From Spirosoma panaciterrae DSM 21099 (GTDB lineage Bacteria; Bacteroidota; Bacteroidia; Cytophagales; Spirosomataceae): DNA of 64,000 bases. Below, in pieces: positions 18,473 to 26,105 of the stretch (position 1 is the stretch's first letter; each line of letters starts with the position of its first letter). The stretch is from the NCBI RefSeq assembly GCF_000374025.1, contig NZ_KB893217.1:1-64000 (forward strand), given 5' to 3'. Under the pieces are notes generated by a model that had not been told where the DNA came from, searched no databases, and saw only the letters and a program-made list of their open reading frames with translations. Position numbers and translations under genes: made by a program.

Positions 18473-19996
18473 ATGAAGCGACTTAGTCTATTCGCTCTGC
18501 TGCTCACCCTGATAACGATGAGCAGCTGCGAAAAATACCTGGATATTAACCGCGACCCCTCTAATCCACAGATTGCGGAAGGCTATGTTTTACTGCCCCC
18601 GATGTTTGCCCAGATGGCCTTCGGGGAGCAGTTCGACTCCCGGTTCATTGGCAAATACGTTCAGAACTGGAGCGAGGCTACGGCCAACAATAACTGGGAC
18701 CGGATGGGATATGATGCCGGTTCGGATAATGCCGGGATGATCTGGCGGATGAATTACTGGAACCTGGGTCAGAACATTCAGCTAATGCTCGACGATGCCA
18801 AAGCCAAACAAAAGTGGGATTACAGTGGTGTAGCCAAAGCGATCTTCGCCTGGAGCTGGCAAACGACAACCGATTATCACGGCGAAATTGTGCTGAAAGA
18901 AGCCTTCGAGCCCAACCGCTATGTCTTCGACTACGACACGCAGGAAGAGGTATATGCCTATGTTAAGCAACTGGCAAACGATGCCCTGACCGACCTTAAT
19001 CGCACGGATGGAGCCGTTTCGCAGGCTTCGCTGGCTCGGGGTGATCTGGTATACGGTGGCGACCGCAGTAAGTGGATCAAGTTTGCCTATGGTGTACTGG
19101 CCCGCAATGCCCACCATATCAGCAACAAATCCAGCTATAATCCCGATGTGGTGATCGACTACTGCAATAAGTCGCTGGCCAGCAATGCCGACAACTTCAA
19201 CATTCCGTTTACGGCAGGTGGCAACTCGGCACTGATGAATTTCTTCGGGGTTACGCGCAGCAACCTGGGTACCTATCGCCAGACCGATTTTCTGGTTAGT
19301 CTGCTCGACGGCCGCGTATTTGGCGGTGTTGTTGACCCTCGCCAGCCTATCCTGACGTCGGCCTCTCCCGATGGCGTTTATCGGGGCGTAGTACCCACCC
19401 AAGGTGACCCAAACAATGTAAATGGCAATACCAAACGGATTCCAACCTTCTGGGGCGAATTACCGAACCTGGTAGTATCAGGTACTACTCCCGGTAAGTA
19501 CATTTACAAAGATGGCGCTCCATTCCCCCTGTTGACCTATTCAGAAATTCAGTTTATCAAAGCTGAAGCAGCCTTCATTAAAGGCGACAAAGCCACCGCC
19601 CTGGCAGCCTATCAGGCGGGTATCGGGGCAGCCATGGATTACGCAGGTGTAGCAGCCGCCGATAAAGCCAAATACCTGACTAGTGCAGCCGTTGCTCAAT
19701 CGGCCAGTGCGCTCAAAATCAGCGACATTATGTTACAAAAGTATCTGGCGCTGGTAGGGCATGGTATTATCGAAACCTGGGTCGATCTGCGCCGGTATCA
19801 TTACGATCCAAACGTGTACATTGGCTTTACTCCTCCCAATGGAACCCAACTTTTCCCCGACAACAATGGGAAGGTGGCCTATCGGGTACGCCCACGCTAC
19901 AACTCAGAGTATGTCTGGAACCGGGCCTCGCTGGATAAATACGGCGGCAACGCACTCGATTATCACACCGTTGAGCAATGGTTCAGTCAGAAATAG
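18473..19996 (+). CDS. SusD/RagB family outer membrane lipoprotein
   Basis: A 507-residue substrate-binding lipoprotein that forms the lid over the SusC barrel. The N-terminus is a lipoprotein signal with lipobox (LITMSSC, Cys at about residue 19) followed by EKYLDINRDPSNP, the typical start of the SusD-like subgroup lacking the classical NTPF motif. TPR-like helices and a C-terminal segment rich in Trp and Tyr (ETWVDLRRYHYDPN, ending EQWFSQK) follow. It is directly downstream of susC and certainly its partner. The ATG at 18473 is immediately preceded by the heptamer repeat run, which therefore forms the leader between the two cistrons. Confidence 0.95.
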   Translation: MKRLSLFALLLTLITMSSCEKYLDINRDPSNPQIAEGYVLLPPMFAQMAFGEQFDSRFIGKYVQNWSEATANNNWDRMGYDAGSDNAGMIWRMNYWNLGQNIQLMLDDAKAKQKWDYSGVAKAIFAWSWQTTTDYHGEIVLKEAFEPNRYVFDYDTQEEVYAYVKQLANDALTDLNRTDGAVSQASLARGDLVYGGDRSKWIKFAYGVLARNAHHISNKSSYNPDVVIDYCNKSLASNADNFNIPFTAGGNSALMNFFGVTRSNLGTYRQTDFLVSLLDGRVFGGVVDPRQPILTSASPDGVYRGVVPTQGDPNNVNGNTKRIPTFWGELPNLVVSGTTPGKYIYKDGAPFPLLTYSEIQFIKAEAAFIKGDKATALAAYQAGIGAAMDYAGVAAADKAKYLTSAAVAQSASALKISDIMLQKYLALVGHGIIETWVDLRRYHYDPNVYIGFTPPNGTQLFPDNNGKVAYRVRPRYNSEYVWNRASLDKYGGNALDYHTVEQWFSQK

Positions 19997-20029
19997 CCGG
20001 GCGGCAGTAAGCCCGCTATCAACAGACCC

Positions 20030-20057
20030 AGTGTGACGGGTCTTGGCCCGTCACACT
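20030..20057 (+). terminator. Hairpin between susD and the DUF4397 gene
   Basis: An 11-bp perfect stem (20030-20040 with 20047-20057; AGTGTGACGGG arm) around TCTTGG. No T-run follows, so it may be an intercistronic attenuator or processing site that lowers expression of the downstream gene rather than a full terminator. Confidence 0.55.
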
Positions 20058-20079
20058 CTACTTTCATTCAATGCCATCT

Positions 20080-20844
20080 ATGAAACAGATCATATCTCTC
20101 ACATCCGTTCTCTGCCTGAGCTTACTTATACTGGCCTGCGGAGATAAGGCTAATTTTCTGGACTCTGTTGCGCCAGCAACGGGGGCCCGTGTGAAGTTCT
20201 ATCACCTGGCTCCCGATCTCGCAGGAGTTGATTTTTACGTTAACGATCAGCGGTTTTCAGGCGTAAATACCGTTCCTCCGGCCACCGCAGCGCCCGTTAG
20301 CTATACCAACACGTTTCCCAACCAGGACTATGCGCTGGTAACGCCCGGAACGGCAAAAGTAAAAGTGGTGGTTCCATCCAGCACAACCACCACACCCGAT
20401 GCCACCATTGCGACAACCGATGTCAGTACCCAGGGCGACACCTACTACTCGGTCTTCATCTACGGTACATCGCCAACCTATGGTACGCTAACGCTGACCG
20501 ACAATCTGACCGCTACCGATCCGACAAAGGCGTACATTCGATTGTTGAATTTCGTAACCGGAACTACCGACGCCAATGCAACCTATGACCTGGTTGTGAA
20601 TGGCACGGTAGTAGCCTCAGGAATTGCCCCCCTAAAAGGGACCGCTGCTTTTGTGCCCATTACACCAATCAACTACGCAGCTACGGCGATTCCGATACAG
20701 GTCCGGCCAGCGGGTGGCTCAGCCATCATTGCTTCCGGAACACTCCAGCCCTATGCAGGTCGGTTTTATACCGTTCTGGCGCGTGGTGTTTTCGGTGGAA
20801 CTGGCGCTCGGGCGGTAGGAATCAATATTTCGACAAACCGCTAA
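20080..20844 (+). CDS. DUF4397 domain lipoprotein
   Basis: A 254-residue lipoprotein starting MKQIISLTSVLCLSLLILACGDK, with a lipobox LILAC. The mature part matches DUF4397: ARVKFYHLAPDLAGVDFYVNDQRF near the start, then repeated Ig-like beta segments with VNGTVVASG and a PYAGRFYTVLARG ending. DUF4397 proteins are cell-envelope proteins of unknown function. The gene lies after susD on the same strand beyond a hairpin and is probably part of the same transcription unit as an accessory surface lipoprotein. The start at 20080 was chosen over ATG 20071 because it begins the signal peptide; both are possible. Confidence 0.88.
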   Translation: MKQIISLTSVLCLSLLILACGDKANFLDSVAPATGARVKFYHLAPDLAGVDFYVNDQRFSGVNTVPPATAAPVSYTNTFPNQDYALVTPGTAKVKVVVPSSTTTTPDATIATTDVSTQGDTYYSVFIYGTSPTYGTLTLTDNLTATDPTKAYIRLLNFVTGTTDANATYDLVVNGTVVASGIAPLKGTAAFVPITPINYAATAIPIQVRPAGGSAIIASGTLQPYAGRFYTVLARGVFGGTGARAVGINISTNR

Positions 20845-20870
20845 GACGTACACAAGAGGTTATAAAACAG

Positions 20871-20900
20871 AAAAGGGGCACGTCGCGACGTGCCCCTTTT
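20871..20900. terminator. Bidirectional intrinsic terminator
   Basis: A 30-nt perfect palindrome (AAAAGGGGCACGTCG and its exact complement, no unpaired loop in DNA) with A- and T-runs at the ends. It separates the convergent DUF4397 and thioredoxin-like genes. Confidence 0.92.
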
Positions 20901-20921
20901 TGATTAATGTTCAGCGAAAAA

Positions 20922-22109
20922 CTACTTCAGCTTTCCCATCTGCTCAACATTCCGACGGGTATCGATATGGCTGGCCTGGGCGAGTTCCATGGATTTCTGA
21001 GCGGCTTTCTGCGCATCGGCATTTTTTCCACCCCGACGGTAGGCTTCAGCCAGTTCATAATACAAATCGGCCTGATCTTTCGGCGTGGGTTTTAAAGCTA
21101 AGCCTTTGTTTACCCATTTTACCACGGTTGGCACATCGCTGGGATCAGGACTGCTTCGGTTAAACAACCGGGTAATATACAAGTACTCGGGTACGGTGAG
21201 CTGGTTCGAATTCACTTGATTGTCCATACGCTCAACGGCTTTGGCCGTCTGCCGGGCCCGGAAATAGGCATTGACTTCGGGCAATAGCGTTCGATTGGCC
21301 GACACTTTCGGGTCTATACCGATCTTGATCAGCCCCTGTTTCACGTCCAGAATTTTCGAAATTGGAAACTGCGCTCCCCGACCGCTGTATAACGACGACA
21401 TCAGAATATTTTCAGCTACCTGCTGAGTTTCCTGAGCACCATAGGCTTTTCGGTACGTATCCAGGTGATTTAGCATGTATTGAAAGAGTGGGTTTTCGTA
21501 GTCTAACACCAGTTTTTGGAGGGCTGCCCAATTCGTCTGATTGGCATAGGTAGCCGACGATTGCTGATGAGCGTATTCATTCATTGCCGCCATATTCGCC
21601 ACTGTATCTCGGGTAATACGGGCATACATGGCGTAGTCGATCAGGAAATTGGCCGACCGCTCACCCTGCTGAAACCGAGCCTTCATGGTCTGGCTGCGGA
21701 TCTGCGGATCAAGCGCATTAGTACCATGCCGGATAACTTCGTCCGTCGAGTTATTACTCATGGCGAAGTGGATCATATTCTGCTGCGGATCGAAATAGAG
21801 GAACAGGGGCAGCGAAGGCACAAACAGATGCCGACTGGTCAGAAACTGCTGGGTTGTGGGCTGGTTTATATCGAGCTTTGTACTGATAAACTTGCTATTA
21901 TACAGTTTACCCACCCGAGCATCTTCCAGCGTAGGAATGAAGCTTTGACAGACATGGCAGGTTGGCGAAAAGATTTCAATAAAAACGGGTTTATTAGCTC
22001 GTCGGGCCTCCTGAAATACAGCGGCAACCGGAATTTGCCGAAACTGAATACCTGCTTTTTGTGCAAGCGCTACGTTCGCTACCAGAAGCAGCAGAATAAT
22101 TTTTTTCAT
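20922..22109 (-). CDS. Secreted thioredoxin-fold protein with C-terminal repeats
   Basis: A 395-residue exported protein. A signal peptide (residues 1-16, VALAQ) precedes a thioredoxin-like domain with FIEIFSPTCHVCQSFIP; the CHVC pair is the redox-active CxxC and is unusual in sequence compared with CGPC. The lower part (residues about 150-395) is helical and contains a TPR-like segment near the end (DQADLYYELAEAYRRGGKNADAQKAAQKSMELA). Such proteins in Bacteroidota act in periplasmic thiol handling, but the substrate is unknown. The gene is convergent with the DUF4397 gene and separated by a terminator. A CACAGAG-type repeat lies upstream. Confidence 0.85.
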   Translation of the reverse strand: MKKIILLLLVANVALAQKAGIQFRQIPVAAVFQEARRANKPVFIEIFSPTCHVCQSFIPTLEDARVGKLYNSKFISTKLDINQPTTQQFLTSRHLFVPSLPLFLYFDPQQNMIHFAMSNNSTDEVIRHGTNALDPQIRSQTMKARFQQGERSANFLIDYAMYARITRDTVANMAAMNEYAHQQSSATYANQTNWAALQKLVLDYENPLFQYMLNHLDTYRKAYGAQETQQVAENILMSSLYSGRGAQFPISKILDVKQGLIKIGIDPKVSANRTLLPEVNAYFRARQTAKAVERMDNQVNSNQLTVPEYLYITRLFNRSSPDPSDVPTVVKWVNKGLALKPTPKDQADLYYELAEAYRRGGKNADAQKAAQKSMELAQASHIDTRRNVEQMGKLK

Positions 22110-22150
22110 GAATACGGAAATGAATTAAACGCATCGAACCGCCGAAGCGG

Positions 22151-22219
22151 AGGCACAGAGGTCACAGAGAAATTGATTGACGAGCAAACGCTATCTTTAT
22201 TCTCTGTGCGCCTGTGTTT
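22151..22219. repeat. CACAGAG-type intergenic inverted repeat without a gene
   Basis: The left part holds CACAGAG twice, 2 nt apart (22154-22169); the right part (22200-22219) carries TTCTCTGTG and CCTGTG, giving an imperfect inverted repeat around about 28 nt. The same word flanks the GxxExxY pseudogene at 61.4-61.8 kb. It lies upstream of the thioredoxin-like gene and downstream of gldC. Confidence 0.6.
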
Positions 22220-22280
22220 AAAATATGGTTAAACAGACCTTAGCAAATTAACGGCCAATGTGCTGACTTCGTGCCTACTG

Positions 22281-22628
22281 CTATTGATTTTGCTGCTGTT
22301 TAATCTCTTCTTCAAGCCGTTTGCTCAGAACCCGGCACGTCTTTTCAATGTCATTGGCCATTTGCTGATCGCCTGTTGCATTCACAGCTGTGTCGGCAAT
22401 TCCGCTCATGATTTCGATCAGGAAACGCTTCATATCAATCACCTCCATCTCCTTTGTCCAGAGGTCGATTTTGAGCGTACTGTTATGGTAGTGGTCCCAA
22501 AGAGCAATGGCAATGGCCCGTGTATCGCTAAGTCCTTCGTTCGGATTGTCGGTAGCGTCCCAATAGATCTTTTCAGGGACATTTTCCTTGTCGAGTTCAA
22601 CCGAAAAATTAATATCTGATTTTTTCAT
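22281..22628 (-). CDS. gldC: Gliding motility protein GldC
   Basis: A 115-residue cytoplasmic protein matching GldC: VPEKIYWDATDNP near residue 15, AIALWDHYHNSTLKIDLWTKEMEV in the middle and a C-terminal helix with NATGDQQMANDIEKTC. GldC is associated with the Bacteroidota gliding apparatus and type IX secretion genes; its exact biochemical role is unclear, and it is found even in species not seen to glide. The ATG at 22628 is preferred over an in-frame GTG 6 nt upstream. No other gld gene is in the window. Confidence 0.93.
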   Translation of the reverse strand: MKKSDINFSVELDKENVPEKIYWDATDNPNEGLSDTRAIAIALWDHYHNSTLKIDLWTKEMEVIDMKRFLIEIMSGIADTAVNATGDQQMANDIEKTCRVLSKRLEEEIKQQQNQ

Positions 22629-22684
22629 AAGCACAAATTTACAGAGTACGGCCGGAAACCCGCATACCTTCAGCCCAATCTTAA

Positions 22685-22885
22685 AACACCTGCCTTCAGC
22701 AATGGCGTGACACCTTTGCCGAAACCACCGAAAGAATACCCAATATCGGTTCGGTTAGCAAACATCCCAATACCTATTTTGTGCTTGATTTTAGCGAGAA
22801 TGGGATACGGTTCAGCATTTTAGCCGCTTACCTGAGGCCGTTAAAGAAAAGTCAGGATGCAGCCCGTTTCGATTCGACCGATAAC
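22685..22885 (+). pseudogene. Relic of a FAD-dependent (DAO-family) oxidoreductase C-terminus
   Basis: In the frame beginning after the TAA at 22682-22684, the translation includes QQWRDTFAETTERIPNIG, HPNTYFVLDFSENGIRFS and ILAAYLRPLKKSQDAARF. This corresponds to the end of DAO-family oxidoreductases, where TxDGLPYIG, a NxYFxxGxGGNGITFS-type segment and an AA...L helix are conserved. Here DGLPYIG has become ERIPNIG and GGNG has become SENG, no N-terminal FAD domain exists, and the frame runs on into the next gene. I read it as a decayed gene fragment. It lies upstream of the ArsC/Spx-like gene, which supplies a false N-terminal extension. Confidence 0.7.
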
Positions 22886-22945
22886 TTTGCCACTCGATTC
22901 ATCAAACGTTGCATTCGTACTTTCGTCCGATTTGCATTATACCTC

Positions 22946-23293
22946 ATGTATACCCTTTACGCCATTCCCAATTGCGACACGGTGAAAAAAGCCCGCACCT
23001 GGCTCGCCGAACACGGTATCGCCTATCAATTTCACGACTATAAAAAGCAGGGCATAGACCGATCTGTAATCGAACACTGGCTCATGCAAAAGCCCTGGGA
23101 GGAGCTCGTAAATCGGTCAGGAATCACCTGGAAAAAGCTCTCCGACAATGAAAAACCCACTAATGTAGAAGGAGCTATCGGCCTGATGATGGCTAAAACA
23201 TCCGTGATTCGTCGGCCTTTGATCGAGTCTGACGGGAAAATCGTGGCACTTGGTTTCAACGAAGCACAATACAAGGAAACGTTTTCGGTCTGA
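22946..23293 (+). CDS. ArsC/Spx family protein (YffB-like)
   Basis: A 115-residue thioredoxin-fold protein of the ArsC/Spx/YffB group, starting MYTLYAIPNCDTVKKARTWL. The PNCDTVKKAR segment with one N-terminal Cys (no CxxC) is typical of the YffB-like subgroup; it is followed by HDYKKQGID, WEELVNRSGITWKKL and the conserved RRPLIESDGKIVALGFNEAQY ending. Members may be glutathione- or thioredoxin-linked reductases, but the substrate is not known. The frame extends 55 codons upstream, but that part is the DAO relic, so the ATG at 22946 is chosen. Confidence 0.9.
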   Translation: MYTLYAIPNCDTVKKARTWLAEHGIAYQFHDYKKQGIDRSVIEHWLMQKPWEELVNRSGITWKKLSDNEKPTNVEGAIGLMMAKTSVIRRPLIESDGKIVALGFNEAQYKETFSV

Positions 23294-23394
23294 TTAACGG
23301 TTGTATTTTCGACAGAATTTACGAGATAAGCTGGCTTTAAGGAAAATTAACGTCTGCCTATTTCATAACCCCTGTCGGAAACCACAACCGTACC

Positions 23395-23796
23395 ATGTCA
23401 GGAAAAACGCTGGATTCGCCGGAGGCTATCAAGTTTCTGGTCGATTCGTTCTATGAGAAAGTACAGGCCGACCCGTTTATCGGCCCTGTTTTTACGGATG
23501 TTGCCCAGGTTGACTGGTCGAAACATCTGCCTAAAATGTATGCCTTCTGGGAGTCAATCATTCTCGGAAACAACGCCTACGATGGACATCCCTTTCGCCC
23601 ACATCTGATTGTCAACCAGCAACATACCCTTACCATTGACCATTTCGAACGCTGGCTGCAACTATTTTCCGCTACCCTGGCCGAAAATTTCACTGGCGAA
23701 ACCGCAAATCAGGTTCGCCAGCGAGCTACTCAAATTGCACTGGTCTGGGCCAACAAGCTGGAATATATCAACAACGACTCGTATATGGAGCAGTAA
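23395..23796 (+). CDS. Group III truncated hemoglobin
   Basis: A 133-residue globin of the truncated type. The sequence DPFIGPVFTDVAQVDWSKHLPKMYAFWESIILG, the HPFRPHLIVNQ segment containing the likely proximal histidine region, and HFERWLQLFSATLAENFTG match group III trHb (cgb-type) proteins, which bind oxygen or NO in the cytoplasm and are often linked to nitrosative or microaerobic conditions. It lies 101 nt after the ArsC/Spx-like gene on the same strand. The regulation is not apparent from the upstream sequence. Confidence 0.9.
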   Translation: MSGKTLDSPEAIKFLVDSFYEKVQADPFIGPVFTDVAQVDWSKHLPKMYAFWESIILGNNAYDGHPFRPHLIVNQQHTLTIDHFERWLQLFSATLAENFTGETANQVRQRATQIALVWANKLEYINNDSYMEQ

Positions 23797-23848
23797 ACTA
23801 GGGATGTGGCATTCCGGCACCCTTTCCGAAGGCCGCATCGCCACGTTA

Positions 23849-24616
23849 CTATTGCTTCGAAAATACTTTTTTCAATAAGTCCGTTACCCGGGCCGCTGGG
23901 TTCTCCCGAATCTTCTTCTCTTCCTGAGCGACCAAAATAAAGAGGCCATCCACCGCTTTGTTGGTCGCGTATTCTGTCAGATTTGGGTTTACTTTCTGCA
24001 CAAGTGGTATCCTGTTATAGATGTTCGCCAGGTCGGTATAGTACTTCGTTGCGTTGTTTTTGCGCAGGGTACTATCAACAATAGGCGTAAACTCCGTTAC
24101 AAGTTGCTGGCCTGATGTCCGGCGAAGGTACTGGGTAGCCGCATCATCCGTTCCACGCAGAATACCAACGGCATCCTGAATGCTCATCGACGTAATCGCT
24201 TTAACAAAGACGGGAGCCGCTTTCTTAGCCGCATCTTCAGCCGCCCGGTTCATCGACAGCTCAAACTGGTCGACCTGCTTGTTGAAGCCCAATTGGCGCA
24301 GTTTTGTGGCTACATTTTGTGCTTCGGGCGGGAACGCAATTTTCAACAAGGGGTTTTTAAAATAACCATCCAGTTTCGATGCCTGATTCGACCCATTAGT
24401 GACCCCGATCCGTAACGCTTCTTTCAGTCCGGAGGCTATATCGGTGCTGGTCAGTCCACCCGAAGTACTGGGTGCGGTTTCGGTCACAGCTTTCAGGATT
24501 TTACCAAAAATACCACCCCCGGAAGAGGACTGCTGGCGGGTCGAGTCCTGAGCAAAGCTCGTTTGGCTAAGCGCGAAAACAAGCAGGGTGGCCGTAAAAA
24601 TGGTTTTATTCATCAT
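23849..24616 (-). CDS. DUF4197 domain exported protein
   Basis: A 255-residue exported protein with a signal peptide (ending SQTSFAQ). The mature sequence matches DUF4197: DIASGLKEALRIGVTNGSNQASKLDGYFKNPLLKIAFPPEAQNV, FELSMNRAAEDAAKKAAPVFVKAI, and the C-terminal ATNKAVDGLFILVAQEEKKIRENPAARVTDLLKKVF. The family is common in Bacteroidota and Proteobacteria and has no known activity. Two adjacent ATGs (24616, 24613) are possible starts. It is divergent from cinA and convergent with the globin gene. Confidence 0.9.
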   Translation of the reverse strand: MMNKTIFTATLLVFALSQTSFAQDSTRQQSSSGGGIFGKILKAVTETAPSTSGGLTSTDIASGLKEALRIGVTNGSNQASKLDGYFKNPLLKIAFPPEAQNVATKLRQLGFNKQVDQFELSMNRAAEDAAKKAAPVFVKAITSMSIQDAVGILRGTDDAATQYLRRTSGQQLVTEFTPIVDSTLRKNNATKYYTDLANIYNRIPLVQKVNPNLTEYATNKAVDGLFILVAQEEKKIRENPAARVTDLLKKVFSKQ

Positions 24617-24671
24617 GGGATTTATCAGGTTGCTATTTCGTAACGAACAATGTCGCTAAATCGTTTTTTCG

Positions 24672-24679
24672 TACTTTTG
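24672..24679 (+). promoter_or_regulatory. Candidate -7 element of cinA
   Basis: TACTTTTG matches TAnnTTTG, 79 nt upstream of the cinA ATG. No -33 TTG at the expected distance. Confidence 0.45.
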
Positions 24680-24758
24680 ACCACTGCCAGCGACAATGGT
24701 TTAACTTTTCTTCTGTTCTGGCTACTTTAGACTGGGTTGTAAGATCCCTGTATTAAGA

Positions 24759-26015
24759 ATGACTAACACCATCCGTGCCGAAGTAATTACCATTGGCGAC
24801 GAAATATTGTTCGGGCAAATTATCGATACGAATACCGCCTGGCTTGGCACCGAACTCACGAACATCGGCATTCGAACGGTTCGCAAATCGTCGGTAGGCG
24901 ATCAGGCCGACGTTATTCTGCAAGTTCTCCACGAAGCGCACCAACGAGCCGACGTTATTATTATCACTGGCGGGTTAGGCCCCACCAAAGACGACATCAC
25001 CAAAAAAACGCTCTGCACCTATTTTGGTGTCGGCATGGTTCGCAACCCCGATGCGCTGGCGCTGGTAACCAGTTTTTTTGCCAAGCGAGGCCGGGAAATG
25101 ACGGATCTGAACCGGGCTCAGGCCGATCTGCCTGCCAACGCGGTCTATATTCAGAACGATTGGGGAACTGCCCCCGGTATGTGGTTTGAACACGAGGGGC
25201 GGGTCTATGTATCGCTGCCGGGAGTCCCGTTCGAAATGAAGCACCTCATGACCAACCGGATTTTACCGAAACTTACCAGCCATTTCCAGACACCGATCAT
25301 CAAACACAAAATGATTCGGACAGTAGGGATTGGCGAGTCGTTTCTGGCCGAACGAATCGAAGCCTGGGAAGATGCCCTACCTAACCACATCAAACTGGCT
25401 TATCTTCCCAGCTTTGGTGGGGTAAAACTTCGGCTAACAGCCACCGGCGACGACCAGAATGTGCTGGATCAGGAATTAGCCGAGCAGGTAGAAAACGTCA
25501 TGCCGCTCATCAGTAAGCACGTATTTGGCTTCGACAATGACGAAATCGAAGACGTGGTTGGCAAACTCCTCAAAGAGAAAAACCTTTCGCTAGGCATTGC
25601 CGAAAGTTGCACGGGTGGTTATGTATCCTCACAAATCACCAAAGTGCCCGGTTCGTCGGCTTATTTCTGGGGAAGCATTGTGAGCTATAGTAATGCTGTA
25701 AAAGTAGCCACATTGGGTGTGAAACCCGAAACGCTTGAACACTTCGGCGCGGTAAGCGAAGAAACGGTACGCCAAATGGCCGAAGGCGTTCGAACGGCGC
25801 TGGGCACAAATGTGGGCATCGCAACCAGCGGAATTGCCGGACCCGATGGAGGTACCCCCGACAAGCCAGTCGGAACGATCTGGATAGCCTGTGCGACGGA
25901 TGCTCGTACCGTTACGCGACTGCTCAAACTAGGCCAGTACCGCGACCAGAACATCCAGCTTACCAGTACCTATCTGCTGAATATGCTGCGGGAAGAAATT
26001 ATGACTAGTGTGTAG
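24759..26015 (+). CDS. cinA: CinA family protein
   Basis: A 418-residue two-domain CinA. The N-terminal molybdopterin-binding-like domain begins IRAEVITIGDEILFGQIIDTNTAWLG with VIITGGLGPTKDDIT, characteristic of COG1058 (ADP-ribose/NAD-recycling pyrophosphatase). The C-terminal domain (about residues 260-418) has NLSLGIAESCTGGYVSSQIT, SYSNAVK and GIATSGIAGPDGGTPDKPVGTIW, typical of the nicotinamide-nucleotide amidase (PncC-like) domain. Together these act in pyridine nucleotide recycling. The stop codon at 26013-26015 touches the left arm of an intercistronic palindrome that leads to the E2 gene. Confidence 0.95.
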   Translation: MTNTIRAEVITIGDEILFGQIIDTNTAWLGTELTNIGIRTVRKSSVGDQADVILQVLHEAHQRADVIIITGGLGPTKDDITKKTLCTYFGVGMVRNPDALALVTSFFAKRGREMTDLNRAQADLPANAVYIQNDWGTAPGMWFEHEGRVYVSLPGVPFEMKHLMTNRILPKLTSHFQTPIIKHKMIRTVGIGESFLAERIEAWEDALPNHIKLAYLPSFGGVKLRLTATGDDQNVLDQELAEQVENVMPLISKHVFGFDNDEIEDVVGKLLKEKNLSLGIAESCTGGYVSSQITKVPGSSAYFWGSIVSYSNAVKVATLGVKPETLEHFGAVSEETVRQMAEGVRTALGTNVGIATSGIAGPDGGTPDKPVGTIWIACATDARTVTRLLKLGQYRDQNIQLTSTYLLNMLREEIMTSV

Positions 26016-26090
26016 TAGTTAGGAGCGAGAATGGCGAACGCATTCTATTGCTTTTGTGCTAACCATTCTCGCTTCTCGCTCCTAACTACT
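26014..26090 (+). repeat. Intercistronic palindrome, GGAGCGAG family (cinA-E2 gap)
   Basis: The left arm (26014-26034) begins AGTAGTTAGGAGCGAGAA and continues TGG; the right arm (26063-26090) is its complement but with one extra 7-nt unit GCGAGAA. The arms start within the cinA stop codon and end 15 nt before the E2 ATG at 26106, so the element fills the whole gap. Two relatives lie in the TldD-PmbA gaps. Confidence 0.85.
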
Positions 26091-26105
26091 CAATCCTTAA
26101 CGAAT

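Noticed and set aside
20871..20900. Member of the intercistronic palindrome family
   Set aside because: Short GC-rich stem with A/T tails between convergent genes, as also at 2991, 28208 and 35747; these are normal bidirectional terminators.
22781..22945. N-terminal extension of the ArsC/Spx-like protein (GTG start)
   Set aside because: The extra 55 residues match the DAO-family relic, not the ArsC/Spx family, and the ATG at 22946 starts exactly at the conserved fold.
26031..26105. N-terminal extension of the E2 protein
   Set aside because: It is the translation of the palindrome's loop and right arm; the lipoyl domain begins at the ATG 26106.
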